From Bipolaris cookei (lineage: Eukaryota > Ascomycota > Dothideomycetes > Pleosporales > Pleosporaceae): 64,000 bases of DNA. The stretch's first letter is position 1; each line of letters starts with the position of its first letter. Below the pieces are notes generated by a model. It saw only the letters and a program-made list of their open reading frames with translations. It did no database searches and was not told the DNA's origin. Where the stretch lies: assembly GCA_002286855.1 (NCBI GenBank), contig NRSV01000045.1, positions 1 to 64,000 on the forward strand, written 5' to 3'. Made by a program: the position numbers and the translations under genes. Shown here piece by piece: positions 9,743-18,733 of the stretch.

Positions 9743-12700
9743 TTATTTCTTGGAAGCCTTGACGGCGGCCTTGGTGACCTTGCCGGCCTTGTCGACCTTG
9801 GCGACGGACTTGATGACACCGACGGCAACGGTCTGACGCATGTCACGGACGGCGAAACGACCAAGAGGAGGGTAGTCAGTGAAAGCCTCAACGCACATAG
9901 GCTTGGAGGGAACCATCTTGACGATGGCAGCGTCTCCAGACTTGATGAACTTGGGGGAGTTCTCAACAGACTTTCCGGTACGGCGGTCAATCTTCTCGAG
10001 GAGCTCAGAGAACTTGCAGGCAATGTGGGCAGTGTGGCAGTCGAGGACTGGTGCGTAACCGGCACCGACCTGACCGGGGTGGTTGAGGACGATGACCTGG
10101 GCGTTGAAAGACTCGGAAGCCTTGGGGGGGTCGTTCTTGGAGTCACCGGCAACGTTACCACGACGGATCTCCTTGACGGAGACGTTCTTGACGTTGAAAC
10201 CGACGTTGTCACCGGGGACGCCCTCGGTGAGCTGCTCGTGGTGCATCTCGACGGACTTGACCTCAGTGGTGACACCAGCGGGGGCGAAGGTGACGACCAT
10301 ACCGGCCTTGATGATACCGGTCTCGACACGACCGACGGGAACCGTGCCAATACCACCGATCTTGTACACATCCTGGAGGGGGAGACGGAGGGGCTTGTCG
10401 GTAGGACGGCTGGGAGGGTCGATGGCGTCGATGGCCTCGAGAAGGGTCTTACCAGTGGCCTTGGACTTGGTCTCCTTCTCCCAACCCTTGTACCAGGGGC
10501 AGTTGGTGGAGGCCTCAATCATGTTGTCTCCGTTGAAACCGGAGATGGGCACGAAGGGAACGTGCTTGGGGTTGTAACCGACCTTCTTGATGAAGTTGGA
10601 GGTCTCCTTGATGATCTCCTGGTAACGGTCCTCAGACCACTTGGTGGTGTCCATCTTGTTGATGGCAACGATGAGCTGCTTGACACCAAGGGTGTAGGCA
10701 AGCAGGGCGTGCTCACGAGTCTGGCCATCCTTGGAGATACCGGCCTCGAACTCACCAGTACCGGCAGCGATAATGAGGATAGCGCAGTCAGCCTGGGAGG
10801 TACCAGTGATCATGTTCTTGATGAAATCACGGTGACCGGGGGCGTCAACTAAGTAAAGTGTCAGTGGTTGAAGGTCATCATCCTAAAGGGTTGACTGCTG
10901 AGTGAGTTGTTCATGTTGCTTGCTTGCTTGCTGGCTTGCTACTGTGTCCTTTGTTTCTTTTTGCTCATGTGCCTCTGGAGATCAGTGCTACTCGTGCAAG
11001 CTTTCTGGCATGGCTCGCAGAAGTAAGTGCGGTTCGCAATGGCGGCTGCACGAGATGCTCTCCTGTTCTCAGCCTCAAGATGAGTTTTAGATCAAAGATG
11101 ATCATCGAGGCTATGCTGCGTGGCGGTGTTGAAGTCACAGACCTCGCATCAGAACCGCTCAAGGTCTTTGGCCTTCTTTCGAACATTGACAGTGATCTCA
11201 TAAACTCTGCCACGGTTTTGAGAGCTCCAAGTAATGTGTTGCTCCAAGTTGTCGCGCAAGTAGACCTCTTCATTCTCATCACGCTTCCTTTTGCGATAGC
11301 GTTGGGTCTTAGCTGCATAGCGCTTAAGGCGGTATTCCCTAGCAGCAACGAGCTCTTCTTCGGTGAGTGTCAAGTCTGCATGGACGCTCTCAGACAGCGA
11401 GAGGTGGATGCAGCCAGGCTCCCAAGTGATGATCTCATGGGGCCAAAGAAAGAAGTCAGGAATGAAAACGTCATCCATGATCATCTTGATGCACGCGCAG
11501 AAGACCACAGCGAAGACTGACTCCAATGCCAGGAAGCGGGCGAGGAGGCGAGGATCAAGTTGTGGTGGTGGCAAAGCGGTCCAGCACAACATACCGAAAG
11601 TTAAGGTATACCCCTGATTTAGGGCGCGTTGGACAAGTTTGGAGATGGTGATAAAGCCTTTCAGGTACCCTTTGTGCCGCACTTGAACCCCAGCCTCAGC
11701 ATGGGTTCCAGACCCGATGTAGAGAGTAGGCGGTAGCTCCGGATGCTCGAGGATGAAAGAGTACACAGCCCACTGCTTGAAGGCAGGAAGCTTAGGAAGG
11801 CCTCGGAAGAAGTCGATGTTGGGAGGCTTGCTTGAAGAGAGCACTGAAGCCAACCCTGGAGCAACTTGGAGAGGTGCGTTGCTGACCACGGAATCCCAAT
11901 TAGAGCGCGATGCACAATCCCTTGATCTCGCTGTTGATGTACCAGGCAGGAAGATCAAGGTCTACCAGCCGAAAGCCAGCGTCATCAATGTGTGCCTTGA
12001 TAGAGCCAAAGCGAGCTTCGTAGAAGGTCTCCATAGTGAAGTGTCTTGAAGAGGCAGAAAGACAGGATCCGAGCAGAATGCAGCCGACGTAGACGCAGCG
12101 CAGAGGCGGAGTGCTCGAGGATGAAGACAGAAGACAAGAGTGGGGACAAAGAAGGTTTGTCCAGGTCCAGAGGCAGCAGCATCATGCTGGAAGGAACATG
12201 CTGCACACGACAGCAAGAGCATCGTGAAGCAGCAGCAAGAGCGAGAGTAGCAACAGCAACAAGCAAGCAACATGGAAGGAGAAGACAAGAACAAGAAGCA
12301 AGCAACAAGAAGACAAGAACAAACAAGCAAACAAGCAATAAAAAGAGAAGGTGCACACATACTGCAACATGTTAGCATCGTGAAGACACATGGAGTGGGG
12401 TAAAGAGACAAACCTAACGGTGACATAGTACTTGGGGGTCTCGAACTTCCAGAGAGCAATGTCGATGGTGATACCACGTTCACGCTCGGCCTTGAGCTTG
12501 TCAAGAACCCATGCGTACTTGAAGGAACCCTTTCCGAGTTCGGCGGCTTCCTGTGAGGCTTGTCAGCATCGTGCAGCCAAAAGTGGGAAATTGCATGTGC
12601 GTCATAGTGTTGCGGTTCGCGAAAGCCGCATCCAGACTAGCGCTAGCGCGTAAAAGTTCGCACAACCCCACCACCCAAAAAATGCCCCTCATTGCGATAA

Positions 12701-13091
12701 GCCCGAAAATGGCCGCGCGCTCAGAAGTTGCAATGGGCAGTGGCAAGGCTGCGGGTGAAAGAAAAGTCATAGCATACCTTCTCGAACTTCTCAATAGTAC
12801 GCTTGTCAATACCACCGCACTTGTAGATCAAGTCTGTATCCCATTGTGAGTGTGTTGACCCCGCAGTGCTTCGAAGAGGGGAGGCTTACGTCCGGTGGTG
12901 GTCGACTTTCCGGAGTCGACGTGGCCGATAACGACGACGTTGATGTGGGTCTTTTCCTTACTATATGGCTTGTTAGTCATCTTGTTGGGTGAAGGGCGAG
13001 TGGCAAGCTCGAGCTGCAGCTGTGGGCACAATCGAGGGGCCAGAGAGGCTCAAGGTGGGGGTGAAGGAGGGGGGACAAGGACTTACCCCAT
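9743..13091 (-). CDS. TEF1: Translation elongation factor 1-alpha (eEF1A)
   Basis: Five coding exons: 13091-13087 (ATGGG), 12960-12890, 12833-12778, 12550-12415 and 10848-9743, giving about 457 aa, the normal length. The GTPase delivers aminoacyl-tRNA to the ribosome. The G1 motif GHVDSGKST, G3 DAPGH and G4 NKMD are present, followed by the two beta-barrel domains; the C-terminus is Lys-rich. The first three introns (12961-13086, 12834-12889, 12551-12777) are ordinary and match the classic fungal TEF1 layout. The fourth intervening sequence, 10849-12414, separates the codon for I in VTVIDAPGH. It is in frame only if removed as a stwintron (separate entry), and it contains a GIY-YIG gene relic. 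Codon use is strongly biased to C-ending codons, as expected for a very highly expressed gene. Confidence 0.97.
10912..10926. repeat. Right arm of the 15-bp inverted repeat (partner 12260-12274)
   Basis: Reverse complement of 12260-12274, within a TTGC microsatellite at about 10917-10936. It lies between the stop of the GIY-YIG relic and the external intron's 3' splice site. Confidence 0.6.
10939..12034 (-). pseudogene. GIY-YIG nuclease-like protein with two C-terminal C2H2 fingers, inside the TEF1 intron (degenerate)
   Basis: Read in the TEF1 direction. The likely start is the ATG at 12034, giving METFYEAR...LVDLDLPAWYINSEIKG and then TAA at 11900-11902. One nucleotide later the neighbouring frame continues (open to 11149): APLQVAPGLAS, then a GIY-YIG core with VYSF, LYIGSGT, an arginine in VRHKGY, and a glutamate in LALESVF. 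These are the expected catalytic-type residues. A basic KR-rich helix follows. After the TGA at 11149-11151 the same frame encodes CEVC...H, a second TGA at 11092-11094, and CEPC...H, ending at TAG 10939-10941. These are two C2H2-like fingers, the second lacking its last His. One frameshift and two stops mark it as a relic. Similar GIY-YIG/zinc-finger proteins are, as I recall, dispersed in Pezizomycotina with unknown function. A homing-type role is inference. Confidence 0.72.
12260..12274. repeat. Left arm of a 15-bp perfect inverted repeat (partner 10912-10926)
   Basis: The 15 bases at 12260-12274 are the exact reverse complement of 10912-10926. The two arms bracket the GIY-YIG relic inside the TEF1 intron, so they could pair in the pre-mRNA. 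Both lie in CAAG-type low-complexity sequence, so chance or simple-repeat origin is possible. Confidence 0.6.
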
Positions 13092-14117
13092 GTTGGCGGT
13101 TGTGTGTTGTTTTGGATGAAGTGAGGAAAAGCTGTTGAATACTCAGATTTACAGCGCGCGGTGTAAGGTATGAGTTGGACGAAGAGAAGAATTGGACGAT
13201 GGAGGGGTCGAGTGTTGCTAATATAGCTGGAAGGCTTGGTGGGTCCGTGCTAGTTTTCAGCGCTAGCCCCCGGTTGGGCTACGAAAACTCCTTCACTGGC
13301 AACGAAATCTGTAGGCAGAGAGGCAAAACAGCCCCGCCTGATTGGCCGTCGCCGCTGTCGAGCCCTTCCAGTACTGCTGACCGCCCGCTATGGGCTCGCC
13401 ACAGCCGCAGTTGCCTCACGCGAGCCTGTGAGTGCACCGTCACTGCCCATCCCTCAGCCCTTTTCTGCGATGACTTCACCTGCCAGCCATCCTGAACACA
13501 GTGAGATTATGTGGGCACATTCAGAGTCTACACAATTCTACACTTTTACTATCTCGCCTTTACAGACGAAAAAACAACCACCAAAAACAACCACCGACAC
13601 CAGCCTTGGGCGCGCAGTGAGGCAGCTTGGGTTTCACTTTTGCCGCACTGCAAAACTTTTGGCGGGGTACTTGAGATTGCCATCATACTGTGTACCCAGC
13701 CCCACCACTAGCCGAGTCTGATGTGGCCTTGGCGGCAATTCTGCCCACCCTTATGCACACCACCGTGTTCATACCTGCTTTTCTTCCACTAGTCACTCTC
13801 TGCATTGCTTTTGCCCTCTCTTTGCCATTGGACCTCGAGCTGCCAGAACAATGGGCCTCCGTTGAGTCCCCAAGCCTCGTCATAGACCCTCGCTATCTAG
13901 TACCTACGTATGTACCTAGGCATATCCAAAGCTCTGGGCCCCACCTTCATGGCCTTCGCCGCCCTCGACCGACCATGGACCGCACTGGAACTTGCGTCTG
14001 TTACTGACAATTGACTCAATGCTTCTCTCTCTTTCCAGACTTCTTGTCACACCGCTCGTACACACGCGCTAGAAGAATTTAAGAAAGAATCAACTGCCGT
14101 CACATAGTGTCCCAGGG
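13092..14117. promoter_or_regulatory. TEF1: TEF1 upstream region
   Basis: The 1 kb upstream of the TEF1 start has no supported gene. On the coding strand the last 60 bases before the ATG are rich in C and A, as usual for strongly expressed fungal genes. A TATA-like CTATATTA occurs at about 13215-13223, some 125 bp before the ATG. Pyrimidine-rich stretches lie around 13160-13210. The promoter call is by position; the TATA assignment is weak. Confidence 0.5.
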
Positions 14118-14369
14118 CTACCTATTGGCACATGTTGCACGCCCAAATCCTCCACGATTGCAAATCCACGTGCTCAACCTGCCCTTACATGTGTACTCTC
14201 TATGTGGGTCGCCAAAAACGAGAGTCTGACCGTAAATATTTTCGAAACTATGCTTGCAGATCCAAATCTCCAATCCGTCGTCAATGATGCGACCAGGTTC
14301 TTGTCGTTCGCTACACCAGAACCTCGTACCATTATCAACCCTTTGTAGTTCACGCTCACAAGTACTCAT
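14118..14369 (-). CDS. Small cysteine-rich hypothetical protein (83 aa)
   Basis: A complete frame starting MSTCERELQ with six cysteines spread over 83 residues, with Cys spacings of 15, 19, 23, 9 and 10. The regularly placed RFWC, WIC and WIC motifs suggest a disulfide-bonded or metal-binding fold. There is no signal peptide in this model, and an in-frame stop lies a few codons upstream of the ATG, so any leader would need an upstream exon. I do not recognise the family. It may be a real orphan, the last exon of a larger gene, or chance. Confidence 0.3.
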   Translation of the reverse strand: MSTCERELQRVDNGTRFWCSERQEPGRIIDDGLEIWICKHSFENIYGQTLVFGDPHREYTCKGRLSTWICNRGGFGRATCANR

Positions 14370-14900
14370 CGTGTGAGGGATTCTGGATTCAGTACACGAC
14401 CTCGTTGATCAAGTCTTGAGCTGTTCGAAAACATCGTTTGGAAGATGATGGCTAAGTTTCGATCATGCTCAGATTCCGTCTGCACTGGTTACCGCTCCCG
14501 AATCCCCACCATCCATCGATACAACAGACGCATGTTGGGATGAAGCTTGTGGCCTTTGTCCGATGAGCAATCTGCCTGAAATTTTGATAGCCGAAGAAGC
14601 TGTAGGGTACAAGATAGGGCAAGCTTTTGACGTTTTATACCATATATCGCGATTCATCGATCTCTATTGGCTCCCTTCGATCTTCTCCCAGAATACATAC
14701 CGTCCCACCATTCACCAAACTTATCAATCGCCCATAACGTTCTTCACAGATCTTGCTCCAATCACTAACACATCACTTAAACATCTGCATTACTTCAACA
14801 ACTGGTGCACAGGGTATTTAATGTTATCTATCTGGTAGCTAATTTGGGCACATATGCCATTCAACAGTGCGTGTATTCCTGTGCCATTGCACCCAAAAGC
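14370..14900. other. Intergenic stretch upstream of the small Cys-rich ORF
   Basis: I see no supported gene. The region could contain an upstream exon of the small cysteine-rich frame on the minus strand and the 3' untranslated region of the carboxypeptidase gene. Confidence 0.4.
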
Positions 14901-16286
14901 TCAGTCATCCCAAACATCATTCAACAACCACAACTGGCCCGCCCACTGCTCCTTGACAGTCGGCCAAATGAGTTCAGGCGGCAGAACAAACCCGCCTCCT
15001 GCCGCGTCCTGGGGGCTCAGCTCCATAGTCCAGGAGTGCTCAGCACCATGCACAGCGTAGTGGTGGTCTCTCGAGTTGCCCGTGGAGAAGTACAGAATCT
15101 GACAGCCAGGCCCAAACTCATACGTGACGTTTCGCGTGCTGCCCGCCTGAATAGCTTTGGCAGTACCGCCCGCTACCTCGAGCATGCGGGGAAGCGTTTC
15201 GGGGAGCGGGTCGCACGAGAAACCCCAAGGAGTAAGGATAAGCTGGCTGTATGAGTGAAAATCGATAAACGACCGGATGCCAGTGCCTGTGCTGGAAAGC
15301 TTAGCAGAGAGTCCGTCCATGGCTTGGTTCTCAGGTGTGTCGCCTGCGGCTTCGCCACGGTACGTCTGTCCGCACGGATCGGGCGTTGAACCACCATCTG
15401 GAGGCGTGGCGTCCCATTCAAACTTCCAGTTGCGGTTGCCGTCGGTGCCGAGACAGGACGTATTTAGTTCGGGGCGCGGCTGCCGGTTCTTGCGCCATAG
15501 TCGGTCATTGGTTTGTGTGTACAAGAAGCCGTCCGGGTTGTGGAAGGGGACGAGGTAAAAGTCGTAGTGGTCCAAGAAACTAGTCACATTCGTATCGCCT
15601 TTTTGGTACCCGTCAATAAGCTGGTAGGCTAGGTACTCGATGACTGAAAGCGTTAGCTAGTATTCTTTTTTCCCATACGCGTTTTGCTTACCCATCGTGG
15701 AGATCCATTCTCTTGCGTGGACTGTGGCATGCCAAAGAATAATGGGCTTCTCTTCTTGCGTTGCATTTCCGGTGCTCTTGTCACCAAACAAATGGAACGC
15801 CCAAATTGTCCTGTTCTCGTAACTCTGACCAATCGAAAACTTCTCAGAGTTGTCAGGGAACGCCGCAACAAGGTCGTCCCAATACTGAAGGTGGTCGGAA
15901 TAAGCATGGTAAGTGCCGAACCACGATAGATCTGGGAGCTGGCCCACCGTATGCAATTCACGCTTGTATACGGCTTCCTTGTCAGTAGAGCGAATGTACT
16001 TGCCCAGATCTGAGTTCACCAGGCGAGCATTCAAACCCAGTGCACGAAAAGAGTCGATCTCGTCGGGTGGAATAGCAACTGACAGGGTGTTGCGGATCGG
16101 GTGAGTATGGTAGTTGGAGAAGCGCTTGTTGATATCATGAGCTTCTTCGGTAGAAGATGGCGTAATGGAGTAGATTTGGTAGCCATCGTAACTTGGGTTG
16201 GCACTGCGAGACACAGAGCTAGCGTCGTGTGCGAAAGGAGACGCTGCTGCCAACTGAGCGGCCACCACTAACTTTAACAATCTCAT
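14901..16286 (-). CDS. Secreted zinc carboxypeptidase, family M14 (carboxypeptidase A type)
   Basis: Two exons, 16286-15692 and 15643-14901, giving about 445 aa. The intron 15644-15691 has donor GTAAGC, a branch CTAAC and acceptor TTTCAG, in phase across T-M|V-I-E-Y. I chose the internal Met (MRLLKLVVAAQLAAA) because it starts a clean signal peptide; a longer in-frame Met at 16355 does not. A propeptide follows (about residues 40-115), then the catalytic domain. The zinc ligands are visible as HAREW (His and Glu) and the later His in FHSYSQ; the catalytic Glu is in WTMELSP. The enzyme would remove C-terminal amino acids from extracellular peptides after propeptide cleavage. Length and motif order are normal for fungal M14A enzymes. 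Confidence 0.93.
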
Positions 16287-17949
16287 TTTGAGGGTTGAGA
16301 AGTTGACAAGATGGCAGCAAAACACTACAATATCATATGCACTTCTTAAGTACATCTTTGGACCCCTGCTGTGGCCTTATCTACGCGTCGGGAAGCTCGG
16401 TGCAATGATGGAATGTCGCCATGGAACTGTCATAGCTCGCACAACATTCCCGTGTTCACTTGCATCACTGGAATTATATTCAGTAGGTGGAGCGTCGTTC
16501 TCCCGCTAGCCAAGACGATGCCCAGGCTTTTGTATACTTATGCACCCCCAGCTTCCTGATCTAGACGCATCGCCAAGGAGCAAGGCAGGCCGGGTATGCA
16601 TCTTCCCCTCAACCCCGGGTATATTGCTGATCCCGTCGAAAGCTGTTGAGAAGCTGTACAAAACCCTATTCTATAGCTATTCTATAGCCTCATGTTTAAG
16701 CTACAAGCCTCACTTTGATTTAAACAGCCCCCCCCCGCCTCGATCTACACCAAATTGAATGTAACTACGTAGATACTTGAAAGCCTCACCATCTTGCACG
16801 TCTTATATAACCTTCGGAATGAGATAGGACGTTAAACCACAATAATAATAATATAGCCTCATGTTTGATTTCAAAGATCACTGGAAACTCGCGTCTTCTT
16901 TTTCTTGGGAGACAAATGTTTGGCACGATGCTCTTTAAGAGACGACATTGGTGTTTTGATGACGTCGCATTGAACACCGCCTCTATGGCCTGCGTAGATT
17001 TGCATGTTTCACACGTATGTGCACAGCAATCAGAATTAAAAGCTTATACAAAAGGCGCAAGGCGAATAGGACTCGCAGTTATGAATAAAGTTTTGGTATA
17101 CAAATACCGTAAGTGTAACGACACAGGCAAGACTACTCAGTTCAGTATCGGCAGATAGTGTCACTCAGAGGCATATGGGAGTGCGTGGGACAACAGAAGA
17201 GCCTTGATATGAGCAGACACCTATAGGTCTGGTACGAAAGGATATCGAAAATCTATCGAGTACTATTTACGGGGCGCCTAGTCCTTATACCTGCCGGTGC
17301 TGGCAGGTACGGCTAGGTGCATGGTTGGTTCAGCTGGACCTCGGGATCCGGGAAACCTCCCGAGAGAGTTCTTGCCCTGTGCGTCGGTGTACAGAACTGT
17401 TACAGCAAGCACGCCTGTACTGCATGCTTGGCTGACTTGCATATACGAGCACGTATCCCACCCCCTCTATTACATTCCCGTAATACACATACACTCCCAA
17501 CGTCATATCGTACAATGTTCTTAGTATTCAAAACTTCACTTATAGCATTCTACTTCTACACAACGATCACAGTCGCAAGAAAGCACAAGGCGGGAACTAC
17601 ACTTTCATGATCAACCCGTGCTGTTGCGCAATGGCACTCAATTTCGAAAGCAACGCAAGTAACAACGGAATCACCAAACATGAAACCCAAATCGCGTTTG
17701 ACAACCCGAAATGTAAAGAAACTCCTACTACCTCATCACGCAGTGATAACCTGAAGACAATGAATCATGAAAACCCACCCATTTAGGTATAGTGCCTACG
17801 AGTCATCGAACCTTAGTATTTAGAGAACCACATCCTATTCACAATATATACACAAAAGCAAATCCAAAAATACCTATATCAACCCTAAAACCCACCTGAA
17901 CTTGATTTCATTGTTTCTCAACTAACCCCACCCACCAACAACCACCACG
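16287..17949. other. Gene-poor interval, 1.66 kb
   Basis: No gene is supported. The sequence is moderately AT-rich, with short open frames (for example 16865-17158 on the plus strand) that resemble nothing known. It should include the carboxypeptidase promoter on the left and, on the right, the leader of the GNAT gene, where an undetected first exon could lie. Confidence 0.45.
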
Positions 17950-18672
17950 ATGCCCGCAATGCTCGACGATCCCACATCCCCCCAATCCAACGCACCACTA
18001 TAGTCCCCTCCTTCACCCCTACACCCGTCACCCTCCGCGCCACCATCCTCCCCTTCACTTCGCCCTCTCAAGTCCCCCCCTCCCTCATCTCCTTCCTCTG
18101 CACCCAGCTCGCCCTTGAAATCCAGGCCGGCGACACCTACCCGATGCTCGACTCCTTACCTCAGGAAGCCTTCGGACCCTACTGGTTCAGCACTTTTGCC
18201 GCCGTCATGGTGCTTGGAGAAGGTTTAAGTGTGGAGAGTGTGGCGGCCGTGCAGGAGGAGGAATGGGAGCAGATCTGCCTAGGGAGTTTCTATATGAAGC
18301 CGAACTATCCGGGGAGGAGCATTCATGTTTGTAATGGGGGTTTTTTGGTGAATGCTGCAAAGAGGAGTGTGGGGGTGGGGAAGTTGCTGGGTATAGCGTA
18401 TTTGGAGTGGGCGCCTAGACTGGTGAGTTTTATGCGGTTGATGACGATGGGTGTTTGAGCTGATGGGTTGATACTAGGGATTCACATATTCGGTGTTTAA
18501 TTTGGTATACGAGACAAATGTGGCGTCATGTAGGATTTGGGATTCGTTGGGGTTTGAGAGGATTGGACGGGTGAAGAAGTGTGGGGTTTTGAAGAGTTTT
18601 CCGGGGAGGAAAGTGGATGCGATTGTTTATGGGTATGATTTTGAGGGGGAAAGGGGGAGTAAAGCGATGTGA
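17950..18672 (+). CDS. GNAT-family N-acetyltransferase; start unresolved, probable 5' frameshift
   Basis: Two exons: an open frame that reaches 18422, and 18478-18672. The intron 18423-18477 has donor GTGAGT and acceptor ATACTAG. The conserved C-terminus FTYSVFNLVYETN...IWDSLGFERIG...VDAIVYG matches the acetyl-CoA-binding half of GNAT enzymes of the Spt10/Mpr1-like fungal group. Conserved-looking sequence (VTLRATILPF, LEIQAGDTYPML) extends upstream of the first in-frame Met at 18144. The only nearby start codons (17950 and 17959) are in another frame, which stops after 18 codons. A single missing base just after 17957 would join them. So this is a frameshifted allele, a sequencing error, or a gene with an unseen first exon. 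The substrate is unknown. It converges with the CoA-transferase gene, 61 bp apart. Confidence 0.6.
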
Positions 18673-18733
18673 AAATGTGGGATATGTTGGATTTGGTATC
18701 TAAAACAAGAAAGAAAGCTCGACTATTTACGAC

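Larger units (their letters stand above)
10849..12414 (-). other. Candidate [D1] stwintron (spliceosomal twin intron) in TEF1
   Basis: The upstream exon ends ...GTCACCGTTA at 12415 and the downstream exon starts TTGACGCC at 10848. Only this junction restores GTT-ATT-GAC (V-I-D). The nucleotides after the exon read G-GTTTGT, so a single GT-AG intron would shift the frame. A 52-nt internal intron fits at 12413-12362: donor GTTTGT, branch GATGCTAAC, acceptor TTGCAG. Removing it joins the external G (12414) to TATGTG (12361 onward), creating a strong GTATGT donor. The external acceptor is TACTTAG at 10849, with branch CACTGAC about 10 nt upstream. This is the D1 arrangement described for fungal stwintrons, where the internal intron sits between donor nucleotides 1 and 2. 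The external intron is about 1.51 kb, far longer than its neighbours, because it holds a GIY-YIG reading frame. Confidence 0.8.

Noticed and set aside
10025..10852. Long open frames antisense to, and out of frame with, TEF1
   Set aside because: They arise from the strong codon bias of TEF1 (C-ending codons leave other frames open) and encode Val/Asp/Gly- or Ser/Pro-rich sequence without homology.
9743..13091. TEF1 as a broken gene because its fourth intron lacks a usable GT donor
   Set aside because: A nested internal intron explains the junction in full and restores the invariant VIDAPGH sequence. All other exons are intact and codon bias is that of an active, highly expressed gene.
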